The notes under the pieces are model-generated. The model was not told where the DNA came from. It worked only from the letters and a program-made list of their open reading frames with translations, and searched no databases. Made by a program: the position numbers and the translations under genes. A stretch of DNA of 64,000 nucleotides from Chitinophaga sp. XS-30. GTDB taxonomy: Bacteria > Bacteroidota > Bacteroidia > Chitinophagales > Chitinophagaceae. Where the stretch lies: positions 4,214,032-4,278,031 of the forward strand of contig NZ_CP043006.1 in NCBI RefSeq assembly GCF_008086345.1, read 5' to 3'. Positions 10,999 to 19,901 of the stretch are shown one piece after another (position 1 is the first letter of the stretch; each line of letters begins with the position of its first letter).

Positions 10999-11769
10999 AT
11001 GAACTTTACACTGGAAAAAATACCCGAACGCACGAAAAAGCCCCGCACTTACGGGCTTACGATGATCACAGACAAAGGCCTCAGCCTGCAGGAGACGAAG
11101 AACTTCATGTCCGCCGCGGCGCCGCATGTGGATATGGTGAAGCTGGCCTTTGGCACAGCCTATGTGACCCCCAATCTCGGGGAGAAGATCAAGATATACC
11201 AATCCCACAATATTCCTGTTTTTTTCGGCGGACTGCTGTTTGAGGCATTCCTGATCCGCAACCAGTTTGATGACTATGTGAAGACCATCAGGGAATACGG
11301 CATCAGCCATATGGAAGTATCAGACGGTTCGCTGGACATCCCGCATGCCGAAAAATGCGGATATATCGAGAAACTGGCGAAGATCGGCACCGTGCTGAGC
11401 GAAGTAGGGTCGAAAGACAAAGACCGCGAACACATCACCCCGCCTTATAAATGGATCGAGCTGATGAAGGCAGAACTGGAAGCCGGCGCCGAATACATTG
11501 TGGCCGAAGCCCGGGAAAGCGGCACCGTTGGGCTTTACCGGGATTCCGGAGAAGTGCGGGAAGGACTGGTGCAGGAAATACTGACGCAGATACCGGGAGA
11601 AAAGATCATCTGGGAAGCACCACTCAAAAGCCAGCAGCTGTACTTCCTGGAACTGACCGGCTGCAATGCCAATCTGGGCAATATAGCCCCCAACGAGATC
11701 ATTTCCCTGGAAGCCATGCGCGTTGGATTGCGCGGCGACAGCTTTCATTTTTATCTCGATGGGGAATAG
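10999..11769 (+). CDS. Phosphosulfolactate synthase (ComA) family protein
   Basis: TIM-barrel enzyme of the ComA family, about 256 residues. In archaea ComA adds sulfite to phosphoenolpyruvate to make (2R)-phosphosulfolactate. Family features include KPRTYGLTMITDKGL near the start, VDMVKLAFGTAY, SHMEVSDGSLDIP, EYIVAEARESGTVG and the end LRGDSFHFYLDGE. ATG 10975 is also possible; 10999 is the more typical start. In Bacteroidota this step could feed cysteate and sulfonolipids such as capnine, but that is an inference. The next genes on the same strand form the ArsS-like cluster. Confidence 0.88.
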   Translation: MNFTLEKIPERTKKPRTYGLTMITDKGLSLQETKNFMSAAAPHVDMVKLAFGTAYVTPNLGEKIKIYQSHNIPVFFGGLLFEAFLIRNQFDDYVKTIREYGISHMEVSDGSLDIPHAEKCGYIEKLAKIGTVLSEVGSKDKDREHITPPYKWIELMKAELEAGAEYIVAEARESGTVGLYRDSGEVREGLVQEILTQIPGEKIIWEAPLKSQQLYFLELTGCNANLGNIAPNEIISLEAMRVGLRGDSFHFYLDGE

Positions 11770-11895
11770 ATCCCTATCATGAAATGCATACTTTTCCTGC
11801 CGCCGGTAGTGCCCGGCGAAGAAAGGACCGTAACCGCCGGCGGCACGGAACACATTAAATATTTCCTATCTTGAGCCGGAAACGGACAACTGAAC

Positions 11896-12594
11896 GTGAT
11901 CAGCATTATCATTCCCACACTTCATGAAGCGCCGAACATCGCCCGCTGCCTGCAAAGGCTGCATGCAGGCGATGCTGCGTTGATAAGGGAGATCATTGTG
12001 GTAGACGCGTCCAGCAAAGACGATACTGCCGGCATAGCCAGGGCAAACGGCGCAAAAGTGGCGGTTGTAGCGGCAAGGAGCCGCGCCTTTCAGATGAATG
12101 CCGGCGCGGCGATGGCAACAGGCGATATCCTCTATTTTGTGCATGCGGACGTATTGCCCCCCACTTCCTTTGCCGGAGATATCATGCAGGCAATCAATGA
12201 AGGCGCGGAAATGGGGCGGTTCCGCTTCCGGTTCGATTCACCCCGGCTGATGCTGAAGATCAATTCCTGGTTTACGCGTTTCGACCGGACCTGGGTCAGC
12301 GGAGGGGATGAAACATTGTTCATCCGCAGGGATGTTTTCGGGCAGCATGGCGGATACAACGAACGATTCATTATCATGGAAGAATACGATCTTGTAGCCA
12401 GGGCCAGGAAAACGGCGAAATATACCGTGATACAGAAAGATGTGCTGGTATCCGCCCGCAAATACGAGCATAACAGCTGGTGGGCCGTGCAGCGCGCCAA
12501 TCTGACCGCTTTCCGGATGTTCAGGCAGGGTGCGGAACCCGCGGCCATCAAACAGGTTTACCACCGGATGATCCGTCATCCCAAAGACATTTGA
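11896..12594 (+). CDS. Glycosyltransferase family 2, rSAM/selenodomain-associated type (TIGR04283-like)
   Basis: GT-A fold glycosyltransferase of 232 residues starting with GTG. The nucleotide-sugar site reads SIIIPTLHEAPNIARCL and IIVVDASSKDDT, and the DxD-like motif is FVHADVLPP. The short length and the ending, with no membrane segment, match the TIGR04283 group that travels with ArsS-type radical SAM genes; three such companions follow here. The stop codon is directly followed by the SDR start (no gap), so translation is probably coupled. The sugar and acceptor are unknown. Confidence 0.85.
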   Translation: MISIIIPTLHEAPNIARCLQRLHAGDAALIREIIVVDASSKDDTAGIARANGAKVAVVAARSRAFQMNAGAAMATGDILYFVHADVLPPTSFAGDIMQAINEGAEMGRFRFRFDSPRLMLKINSWFTRFDRTWVSGGDETLFIRRDVFGQHGGYNERFIIMEEYDLVARARKTAKYTVIQKDVLVSARKYEHNSWWAVQRANLTAFRMFRQGAEPAAIKQVYHRMIRHPKDI

Positions 12595-13398
12595 ATGGAA
12601 TTCTATACTGATAAAGTGGTCTGGATCACAGGGGCTTCTTCCGGCATTGGTGCGGAACTGGCCATCCAGCTTTCAAAACAGCAGGCTGCGCTCATTCTCA
12701 GCGCCCGCAACCAGGAAGCCCTGCAGGAGATACAACGCCACTGCCTGCAATACACCACCCGCTGTACCGTACTTCCGGCAGACCTGACGGATGCGGCGCA
12801 TCTGGACGGACTGGTGCAACAGGCGCTGCAAACCTACGGGCACATCGACATCCTGATCAACAATGCCGGTATCACGCAACGGGCCTTTGCGGAAGATACC
12901 TCGCCGGAAGTGGACCGCCGCATTATGGAGATCAATTTCTTCAGTCCCGTTAACCTCACAAAATTGCTGCTGCCGCACTTCAGGGCCAGGAAAACCGGGC
13001 AGGTAGCCGTTCTCAGCAGCATGGCCGGACTAATGGGCTTTCCGCAGCGTACTGCTTACGCCGCGGCCAAGCATGCATTGAAAGGATATTTTGAAACGCT
13101 GCAGGTAGAACACTCCATCCCCGGCTTTTATGCCACCATCGTCAGCCCCGGACGCATTCAGACGCCAATCTCCCTCAACGCCCTTACCGCCTCCGGCAAA
13201 CCGCATAACAAGATGGACGCCGGCCAGCAGAACGGCATCCCCGTGACCGTATGCGCGCAAAAAATACTCCGCGCCATCGCCAGGCAGCAGCATCACATCG
13301 TTATCGCCCGCAGTGAACGGATACTCTGGTGGTTCCACAAATGGTGCCCGCCGCTGTATTACCGCATCGCCAGAAAAGCAGGATTGAAAGAGGGGTAA
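12595..13398 (+). CDS. Short-chain dehydrogenase/reductase (SDR family)
   Basis: Classical NAD(P)-dependent oxidoreductase, 267 residues. It has the Rossmann motif TGASSGIGAE near residue 12, NNAGI around 91, the catalytic Ser in LSSMAG and the YAAAKHALK active site (YxxxK). The substrate cannot be told. The C-terminus (RILWWFHKWCPPLYYRI) resembles the DHRS7-like subgroup, whose members often act on lipids or steroids. Its start abuts the stop of the glycosyltransferase. Confidence 0.93.
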   Translation: MEFYTDKVVWITGASSGIGAELAIQLSKQQAALILSARNQEALQEIQRHCLQYTTRCTVLPADLTDAAHLDGLVQQALQTYGHIDILINNAGITQRAFAEDTSPEVDRRIMEINFFSPVNLTKLLLPHFRARKTGQVAVLSSMAGLMGFPQRTAYAAAKHALKGYFETLQVEHSIPGFYATIVSPGRIQTPISLNALTASGKPHNKMDAGQQNGIPVTVCAQKILRAIARQQHHIVIARSERILWWFHKWCPPLYYRIARKAGLKEG

Positions 13399-13512
13399 GA
13401 CAAAACAGTTTGTCCTCCACTTTCAAACATATCTTCCCGGACCAATGGCCGGGAGCACGGAATAAACGATCTTCGGGAAAACCGCCGGATGACGCGTGCC
13501 GTACATAGCTAT

Positions 13513-14292
13513 ATGAAGATGACAGTTGCATTATGCCTGTTGCTATTCCAGGCAAATGAACGCCCCCCATTTGATCAAATCAACAAAACCAATTCGGAAA
13601 TGAGCCTGGTGGAAATTTCGCAGGAACTGCTGTATGCGGCAAGAACCGGCGAGCCGGTAGATACATTCACCCATATCCTTAAAAACATTCATGAAAAAGC
13701 ACTGGAACAACTGCAATCGGACGAGCAGAAAAAGGCATTCTGGATAAATATCTATAACGCCTATACGCAGATCATCCTGCGTGATGAGCCGGAACAGTAT
13801 AGCAACCGCAACCGGTTCTTCAGAAGCAAACAGATCGCCATTGCCGGCCATATGCTGAGCCTTGATGATGTGGAACATGATCTGCTCCGCCGCTCGAAGA
13901 TAAAATGGAGCCTCGGCTACCTGAACAAGCCATTTCCTTCCCGCTTCGAAAAAAGGAACCGGGTGAAGAAACTCGACTGGCGCATTCATTTCGCGCTGAA
14001 CTGCGGGGCAAAGAGCTGTCCCCCTATCGCCTACTACAAACCGGAGGGACTTGGCCGGCAGCTTGATATTGCTACTACCGTGTACCTGAGAGGGGAATGC
14101 AACTGGCGGCCGGAGGACAATATTGTGGAAGTTCCCGCCATCATGGGCTGGTTCCGGCGCGATTTTGGCGGCAAAGACAGTATGCGCACATTGCTGAAGC
14201 TCATGGAGATCATCCCTCCGGCCAGCAAGCCGGCAATCAGGTTCAAAGCTTACGATTGGGAATTGTTCCTGCAAAACTATAAAAGCGAATAA
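13513..14292 (+). CDS. DUF547 domain-containing protein, probably exported
   Basis: About 259 residues. ATG 13513 gives a short hydrophobic leader (MKMTVALCLLLFQ); an upstream ATG at 13489 would add eight residues. The DUF547 core is clear: KKAFWINIYNAYTQIIL, IAGHMLSLDDVEH and the conserved IHFALNCGAKSCPPI. The biochemical function is unknown, though the Cys/His pattern suggests a papain-like fold. DUF547 genes are regular neighbours of ArsS-type radical SAM genes, and the next gene starts two bases after this stop, which argues for a shared pathway. Confidence 0.88.
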   Translation: MKMTVALCLLLFQANERPPFDQINKTNSEMSLVEISQELLYAARTGEPVDTFTHILKNIHEKALEQLQSDEQKKAFWINIYNAYTQIILRDEPEQYSNRNRFFRSKQIAIAGHMLSLDDVEHDLLRRSKIKWSLGYLNKPFPSRFEKRNRVKKLDWRIHFALNCGAKSCPPIAYYKPEGLGRQLDIATTVYLRGECNWRPEDNIVEVPAIMGWFRRDFGGKDSMRTLLKLMEIIPPASKPAIRFKAYDWELFLQNYKSE

Positions 14293-14294
14293 AC

Positions 14295-14630
14295 ATGGCT
14301 AATCATTACTACGATGCAGCAGACCTGCAAAAATTCACCGCCATTGGCGAATATCAGCAAGAGCTGGCAGATAAATTCTTTGGCTGGTATGGCGAAGTAT
14401 TCAAAGACAGCGCGCTTACTGCAAAGGAGAAATCCCTGATCGCGCTGGCGGTGTCCCACGCGGTGCAATGTCCGTATTGCATCGATGCCTACAGCGCTGA
14501 CGCCTTTGAAAAGGGATGGAGCGAAACGCAAATGATGGAAGCCGTTCATGTGGCCGCTGCCATCAAAGGCGGCGCCGCGCTGGTACACGGCGTGCAGATG
14601 ATGAATAAAACCAAAGCCATTTCGATGTAG
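14295..14630 (+). CDS. arsP: Arsenosugar biosynthesis-associated peroxidase-like protein (AhpD/CMD fold)
   Basis: Small carboxymuconolactone decarboxylase/AhpD-like protein of 111 residues. It has the redox-type CxxC in SHAVQCPYCIDAYS (Cys59, Cys62) with the preceding His55. The order just before an ArsS-like gene, the size and the motif match the TIGR04169 group. Homologues are proposed to be peroxidase-like partners in arsenosugar formation, but the activity is unproven. It lies between DUF547 (two bases) and ArsS (13 bases). The symbol is by homology to that group only. Confidence 0.85.
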   Translation: MANHYYDAADLQKFTAIGEYQQELADKFFGWYGEVFKDSALTAKEKSLIALAVSHAVQCPYCIDAYSADAFEKGWSETQMMEAVHVAAAIKGGAALVHGVQMMNKTKAISM

Positions 14631-14643
14631 GCCTGACCCGTAA

Positions 14644-15702
14644 ATGAAATGCATGAAATCACTGAAAGCGCTTCATCATCAATTGGCCAGCTCCACCGCA
14701 CAGATCGCGGTGCTGGAGAACGGTACGGACCATACCCTGCCGCTGTTCAGCGACAAGCTCAGGGCAGAAGAGCTTTACCCGCTCCGCCCTTCGGAGATCA
14801 CCATATTCCAGGTGAACGTGGGCAAGATGTGCAACCAGGTCTGCAAACACTGCCATGTAGATGCGGGGCCGGACAGGAAGGAGATCATGACCCGGGAAAC
14901 CATGCAGCTTTGTCTGGATGTACTGGCAGCAAACCCTTCCCTGCAAACGGTAGACCTCACCGGCGGCGCTCCCGAGCTGAATCCGGATTTCCGCTGGTTT
15001 GTGGAGAACATCCGGCAACTCGGCCGGCATGTGATCGTACGTTGCAATCTCACCATCATTTTGTCCAACAAACGGTTCTTTGATCTGCCGCAATTCTTCC
15101 GGGAACACCGCATAGAAGTGGTCTCTTCCCTGCCCTATTTCACGCAGGACAGAACAGACCGCCAGCGCGGGGATGGTGTATTTGATGCCTCCATCCGGGC
15201 GCTGCAGCTGCTCAACGAAGCCGGGTACGGCATGCCGGATACCGGGCTGCAGCTGAATCTCGTCTATAATCCCGCCGGAGCCTTCCTGCCCCCTGCGCAG
15301 GAAACCCTGGAAAAAGAATACAAAACGGAGCTGCTCAAACGCTTCGGCATATCATTCAACCAGTTGTACGCCATCACCAACATGCCCATCAGCCGGTACC
15401 TGGATTATCTGGTGGTTTCCGGCAATTATGAGCAGTATATGGACAAGCTGGTGCGGGCATTCAATCCCGCCGCGGCGCACAGCGTCATGTGCCGCAACAC
15501 GATCTCCGTGGGCTGGGACGGACAGCTGTATGACTGCGATTTCAACCAGATGCTCGACCTGGAAGTAGCCTGTGAAAACTCCCGCCACCTTTCCACATGG
15601 AATATGGCAGCACTGCAGCATCGGGAGATCGTCGTCAACCAGCATTGCTACGGATGTACTGCCGGCGCCGGTTCCAGCTGCGGCGGCACGGTAACCAAAT
15701 AA
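14644..15702 (+). CDS. arsS: ArsS-like radical SAM protein (arsenosugar biosynthesis type, rSAM/selenodomain)
   Basis: Radical SAM enzyme of 352 residues. The 4Fe-4S cluster motif is CNQVCKHC (Cys63, Cys67, Cys70), followed by the GG motif in VDLTGGAPELN. The C-terminus HCYGCTAGAGSSCGG (residues 334-348) is the hallmark of the ArsS/selenodomain group; some members have selenocysteine there, while this one has only cysteines. ArsS is thought to attach a 5'-deoxyadenosyl group to dimethylarsenite. No ArsM methyltransferase is in the window, so arsenic may not be the substrate here. It is co-directional with ArsP-like, DUF547 and two transferases. Confidence 0.92.
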   Translation: MKCMKSLKALHHQLASSTAQIAVLENGTDHTLPLFSDKLRAEELYPLRPSEITIFQVNVGKMCNQVCKHCHVDAGPDRKEIMTRETMQLCLDVLAANPSLQTVDLTGGAPELNPDFRWFVENIRQLGRHVIVRCNLTIILSNKRFFDLPQFFREHRIEVVSSLPYFTQDRTDRQRGDGVFDASIRALQLLNEAGYGMPDTGLQLNLVYNPAGAFLPPAQETLEKEYKTELLKRFGISFNQLYAITNMPISRYLDYLVVSGNYEQYMDKLVRAFNPAAAHSVMCRNTISVGWDGQLYDCDFNQMLDLEVACENSRHLSTWNMAALQHREIVVNQHCYGCTAGAGSSCGGTVTK

Positions 15703-15707
15703 ATCAT

Positions 15708-16313
15708 ATGCACAAAAAAGCGCTGATCATTTTCGTTCGCCATCCCGTCCTCGGCAGGGTAAAGACCCGTATAGCCGCCACATTGGGAGAAGAAACGGCT
15801 CTTGCCGTCTACAGGGAGCTGCTGGTGCATACTGCTGCCATCACCCGGCCTGTACAGGCAGACAAGTTTGTTTTTTATGCGGATGGAACTCAGGAGAACG
15901 ATCTGTGGGATGCTGCTGTTTACCAAAAGAGAGCACAGGCTGACGGAGATCTGGGAGAAAGGATGCAACAGGCTTTCCGGGAGCTTTTTGCAGCAGGGTA
16001 CCAGCATATCGCCATCATCGGCAGCGATTGTTTTGCACTGGGTACGGCTGTTATTGACACTGCGTTTTCATCACTCCAATCCTCCCGGGTAGTGGCCGGC
16101 CCATCTACCGACGGCGGGTATTACCTGCTGGGAATGCGGGCCTTCGCCCCTTCCCTTTTTGAAAATAAAAGATGGAGCACCGGCAGCGTCATGAGTGACA
16201 CCCTGCAAAGCGTGCAGGCCCTGGGATGGGATTATACGCTGCTGCCCACCCTGAGCGATGTGGACGAAGCCACTGATATTCCGGCGGAACTGAGGAAGAA
16301 GCTGCTTCTCTGA
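15708..16313 (+). CDS. DUF2064 / TIGR04282 family glycosyltransferase-like protein
   Basis: 201-residue nucleotidyl/glycosyltransferase-like protein (GT-A or CofC-like fold). The opening ALIIFVRHPVLGRVKTRIA and the later IAIIGSDCFALG and PSTDGGYYLLGM are typical of the rSAM/selenodomain-associated transferase 1 group. It starts six bases after the ArsS-like stop. With the TIGR04283 protein upstream, both transferases expected around ArsS are present. The donor and acceptor are unknown. ATG 15708 is chosen because the family motif follows within a few residues. Confidence 0.88.
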   Translation: MHKKALIIFVRHPVLGRVKTRIAATLGEETALAVYRELLVHTAAITRPVQADKFVFYADGTQENDLWDAAVYQKRAQADGDLGERMQQAFRELFAAGYQHIAIIGSDCFALGTAVIDTAFSSLQSSRVVAGPSTDGGYYLLGMRAFAPSLFENKRWSTGSVMSDTLQSVQALGWDYTLLPTLSDVDEATDIPAELRKKLLL

Positions 16314-16519
16314 AAAAAACACGATGCATCGTTATCGCGAAACAACCAAAGATGTGTGCCGTTAAGCAGCGGACAACGGCGGATGCCAGCCTGACACTAC
16401 CGGGGTGCGTGCAAAACGGCCCGGCAGGATTTTGCGCGGGAAACATGATAATATCCATGAATTGCTATATATTGACTGCGTAGAAATATGTGCGATCAGA
16501 TTAAGCTAAATCCTTTCAT

Positions 16520-17701
16520 TTGCTGTATGCATTCGTAAAAATCCTGTCACGCCTCGCCCTGAAGCTTTTTTGCCGGCAGGTTACCTTCAGTGACAGGGCA
16601 TTGCTGAAAAGCGAGGGGCCGTTGATCCTGGCCTGCAATCATCCCAATTCATTTTTTGATGCCATTCTGCTCGGCAGTCTGTTTGAGCGGCCGGTACATT
16701 TCCTCGCGCGCGGGGATGCCTTCCGCAAGCCGCTGGTGCGCAAGTTCCTATCTGCCCTCCGGATGATCCCGATCTACCGGCTGAGCGAAGGCCGGGAATA
16801 CCTCGCCCTGAACGACAGCACTTTCGAGCGCTGTCAGGATGTGCTGCTGCAGGGCGGTATTCTGCTGATATTCTCCGAAGGGCTTTGCAAGAACCAATGG
16901 GACCTCCGGCCATTGAAGAAAGGCACGGCCAGGATCGCGCTGGAGGCATGGAAGAATCCAATCCTGGCCAGGAACTGTGCGGTGCTGCCGGTGGGACTGA
17001 ATTACAATTCCTTCTCCGGATTCGGAAAAAGGATACTGGTGCATTTCGGGGAAAAGATCAGGGAAGAAGACATACCAGCGACGCTTTCCATGAGCGAACG
17101 CATACTTCATTTCAACACCTTGCTGACCGCGCAGCTGCAGCACAGTGTGCTTTCCGCCCACGGTAATGATGAGCTGGCACAGATGCTGATCAGCAATCAT
17201 ACCCGTATACCCGGCTCCAGCCATACGATAACATCGCTGAAAGACATACAGGCCAGAATATCACCGCACCAGGCGGAAAAGGTCGTGGCACAGCTGAAAC
17301 CTCCGGCGCTTTCCCCTGCCAATACCGCCTCTTTTGCGGCGGACCTGGCAGGGATCATTTTACTGCTGTTGCCCGCCGCCGCAGGGTGGATACTCCATAT
17401 CCCCTGCTATCTTTTGGTAAAACGGTTTGTGGTACAAAAAACAAACGGAACCGTTTTTTACGATTCCGTGCTGTTTGGCTTGCTGTTGCTTACCTATCCT
17501 TTATACTGGATGCTTTTGAATATTGCGGGAATGATATGGCTGGATCACTGGTATGTGCTGCTTTTCATTCCTTTTCTGGCCTGGACCACATTAATCTGGC
17601 TGGATTGCCTGAACCGCAGTGTCAACTTCCTCCGGTTGTACTCCCGGGAAGACGGCCGCGCTTTCGTTAACGTATTTTATTCAGCGCCATCATCCCGATA
17701 A
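16520..17701 (+). CDS. Lysophospholipid acyltransferase (PlsC-like) with C-terminal membrane helices
   Basis: 393 residues. The PlsC region has the acyltransferase histidine in ILACNHPNSFFDAILLG, with five residues between His and Asp, a variant seen in Bacteroidota, and the EGLCKN block standing for the FPEG motif. The last third has two or three hydrophobic segments. It probably acylates a glycerolipid or lysolipid at the inner membrane. The only in-frame start is TTG 16520, since a stop lies 16 bases upstream. It follows the ArsS-like cluster after 206 bases and its end overlaps the convergent VOC gene by 35 bases. Confidence 0.85.
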   Translation: MLYAFVKILSRLALKLFCRQVTFSDRALLKSEGPLILACNHPNSFFDAILLGSLFERPVHFLARGDAFRKPLVRKFLSALRMIPIYRLSEGREYLALNDSTFERCQDVLLQGGILLIFSEGLCKNQWDLRPLKKGTARIALEAWKNPILARNCAVLPVGLNYNSFSGFGKRILVHFGEKIREEDIPATLSMSERILHFNTLLTAQLQHSVLSAHGNDELAQMLISNHTRIPGSSHTITSLKDIQARISPHQAEKVVAQLKPPALSPANTASFAADLAGIILLLLPAAAGWILHIPCYLLVKRFVVQKTNGTVFYDSVLFGLLLLTYPLYWMLLNIAGMIWLDHWYVLLFIPFLAWTTLIWLDCLNRSVNFLRLYSREDGRAFVNVFYSAPSSR

Positions 17702-18728
17702 CCCAGTCCGGCAGCCGTTTATCGCCTTTTTCCTTTCTCTTTTTAAGATTGAGATACCAGCCGAATTTTTTCAGCACAGGTACCTTATGAGTTTCCACCA
17801 GTTCTATCAGGGTACCGTCCGGGTCTTCCACATAGCAGAACCGTCCTGCTGCCTCCCCCATATCGAACGAGTTGGCGCTATCTACGGTAAAACAGTATCC
17901 TGCCTTCGTGGAATCGGATTTCAGGCCATCCATATCCAGTGCATCGAAACAGATATGAATGAAGCCGCAATCTCCCCAGTAGCGGTTATCATAGATCTTT
18001 TGCGGACTGATCACCGTATTCTGGATCAGTTCTATCTGTACGGCGCCGAGCAATTTGCTGAACGCCCCTTTGTTGGCCACCTGTTTTTTCAGCAGCACAC
18101 GCTTGCAGGTTTCGCCGGAGGCCTGTCCCTGGGGAACATCCTGCATGGGCGCCTCCCCGCTGTAGACCACTTCGTCGATCCCCAGCACGGACCGGTAGAA
18201 GTGCAGGGCCTTGTCCATATCACTCACCCCGATCACCGCGCCAACCACGCCGCCGCAGATGCCTTTATCGGTCTTGAACCATTCATCGCCTTCTACGATA
18301 TTGAAATGATTGCCGTAGGGGTCCGTCAGCCAGAAATGAGGGCGATCGTCGGGAGAAGTATAGATATCGGAAAGCTGCACATTACTCAATGAGCTGAAAT
18401 ATTTATGCGCCGTTGGCACGTTCCGGGATTTGATCTTTACGGCAAAAATGCCCAGATCTCCCAACCGGGGAAGCACGGCCCTGGTAACAGGCTCTCTGGA
18501 AGTGAACTGCCATATCTCGAATCCACCGCCACCGGCCATGTTGAGTGACAGGATCGCATGTCTGTGGTGTACTTCTGTGCCGGTGTAACGGGTCATCAGA
18601 GCAGCCGCAGCCTTATCTTCAAAGATCAGTACATCCATCCCGAAAAGGACTTTGTAAAGATGTTTCGCTTCACAGGCATCTTTCACACCAATGCCCACCT
18701 GTTGAATACCAGTAATAAATTTCCCCAT
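17667..18728 (-). CDS. VOC family protein (tandem glyoxalase/dioxygenase fold)
   Basis: 353 residues with at least two vicinal-oxygen-chelate modules. The first begins GIQQVGIGVKDACEAKHLYK and ends PHFWLTDPYGNHFNIVEG. The second begins VGAVIGVSDMDKALHFYRSV and ends CYVEDPDGTLIELVETHKVP. The His/Glu pairs that bind metal in this fold are present in the second module. The tail is basic (NLKKRKEKGDKR). The reaction is unknown; such proteins include glyoxalases, ring-cleavage dioxygenases and resistance proteins. It converges on and overlaps the acyltransferase gene. Confidence 0.85.
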   Translation of the reverse strand: MGKFITGIQQVGIGVKDACEAKHLYKVLFGMDVLIFEDKAAAALMTRYTGTEVHHRHAILSLNMAGGGGFEIWQFTSREPVTRAVLPRLGDLGIFAVKIKSRNVPTAHKYFSSLSNVQLSDIYTSPDDRPHFWLTDPYGNHFNIVEGDEWFKTDKGICGGVVGAVIGVSDMDKALHFYRSVLGIDEVVYSGEAPMQDVPQGQASGETCKRVLLKKQVANKGAFSKLLGAVQIELIQNTVISPQKIYDNRYWGDCGFIHICFDALDMDGLKSDSTKAGYCFTVDSANSFDMGEAAGRFCYVEDPDGTLIELVETHKVPVLKKFGWYLNLKKRKEKGDKRLPDWVIGMMALNKIR

Positions 18729-18781
18729 ATGCTTTAAAGATAACAGAAAAAAATTACCAGCAAAACAAAATAAAAAGCGAT

Positions 18782-19843
18782 TTATACTGTTCCCGGAACA
18801 TTCCCGCCGCGTTGCGCCAGGCGTAATGCCACAAGCTGCATTTCCTTCTGCTTGCCTTTCAGCCGGATAGTGCCCAGCGTTTGCACCGCATAATGCGCCG
18901 TCAGCCGTAGTTCCGCCATCAGGTCAGCCGATACGATCACTTCTTCATTGAACTCCCTGCACATGCTCTGGATACGGGAGGTCGTGTTCAGTACATCACC
19001 GGAATAGGTGATATCCCGCTTGATGATGCCTATTTCACCGGCCACCACTTTTCCGCAGTGGATGCCGGCCTTGAAGGAAGGCGCCAGGCCGTATTCCGCT
19101 TTGTACTTTCCCTCCAGCTGCCGCAGGCGCTCCTTTATATCAAAGAAACACCGGATACACCGGATGTTATCGATGCCATTACCGTACTTCCAGGCCACGA
19201 TCACCTCATCACCCACATACTGGTATATCTCCCCTTTGCTGTCCAGGATAGGATTGGTGATATCGGAAAAAAGGTCTTTGAGAAAGGCATGATACTTTTT
19301 ATCACCCAGCTGTTCGGCAATGGTCGTGGAGGAATTGAGGTCGAGGAACATGAATATCCTGCGCTCCTCCCTGGGCGTGCTGTATTTTCCGCGGAGGAAA
19401 TTCCAGAATACGCCCTGCCCGAACTTGCTGTTGATCTGCAGGAACAATTGTGTGATGGCCAGTATCACGGCCCAAACGAGACTGTTCTTGAAAAGGCGGT
19501 ACATATCCGGCTCTTCCATGAAGGCCCGCATCACGATGTTCACCAGGAAAACCACGCCGGCAAATGACAACATCACCACCATTACCGTTGCGCCATAAGA
19601 GCTGTCCCGGAAGCGGACGTTCACATAAAAAACAAGGAGACTACCGCCCACCAGCGCACCGATGAGGCCAGTGCCCATATTCATCAGCACAGACACCAGA
19701 AAAGAATAGCCGGGCGCAGGCCCGGCCGAATGATTGGTATGCAACACAAAGTGTTCGTACACAGCAATAATAAATCCCGCTATCAGCCAGGTGGCGATGA
19801 CAATGGAAAGTTGCCTGAATTTATAAACAGTACTTCTCTTCAT
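18782..19843 (-). CDS. Membrane-bound adenylate/guanylate cyclase (class III)
   Basis: 353 residues. Four hydrophobic segments (about 13-35, 47-75, 85-108, 121-137) precede a class III cyclase domain at about 160-345. Metal-binding aspartates are in FMFLDLNSST (Asp168) and YVGDEVIVAW (Asp212). KAGIHCGKVVAGEIG and YSGDVLNTTSRIQ complete the fold. The Lys/Asp specificity pair was not assigned, so cAMP versus cGMP remains open, though cAMP is more usual. No sensor domain beyond the membrane part is seen. It lies alone between VOC and leuB with its own short gaps. Confidence 0.92.
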   Translation of the reverse strand: MKRSTVYKFRQLSIVIATWLIAGFIIAVYEHFVLHTNHSAGPAPGYSFLVSVLMNMGTGLIGALVGGSLLVFYVNVRFRDSSYGATVMVVMLSFAGVVFLVNIVMRAFMEEPDMYRLFKNSLVWAVILAITQLFLQINSKFGQGVFWNFLRGKYSTPREERRIFMFLDLNSSTTIAEQLGDKKYHAFLKDLFSDITNPILDSKGEIYQYVGDEVIVAWKYGNGIDNIRCIRCFFDIKERLRQLEGKYKAEYGLAPSFKAGIHCGKVVAGEIGIIKRDITYSGDVLNTTSRIQSMCREFNEEVIVSADLMAELRLTAHYAVQTLGTIRLKGKQKEMQLVALRLAQRGGNVPGTV

Positions 19844-19901
19844 GGATCAAGGTTCTGCCTTAAATTAAAGAAAAATGCGGACAGGCAACATTTCTTGAAC
19901 G

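Noticed and set aside
11779-11874. 31-codon frame just after the ComA-like gene
   Set aside because: No recognised motif, and its length is within chance; kept only as a note because it lies 10 bases after the stop.
17619-18392. 257-codon plus-strand frame
   Set aside because: It lies opposite the VOC gene and overlaps the end of the acyltransferase; no recognisable domain.
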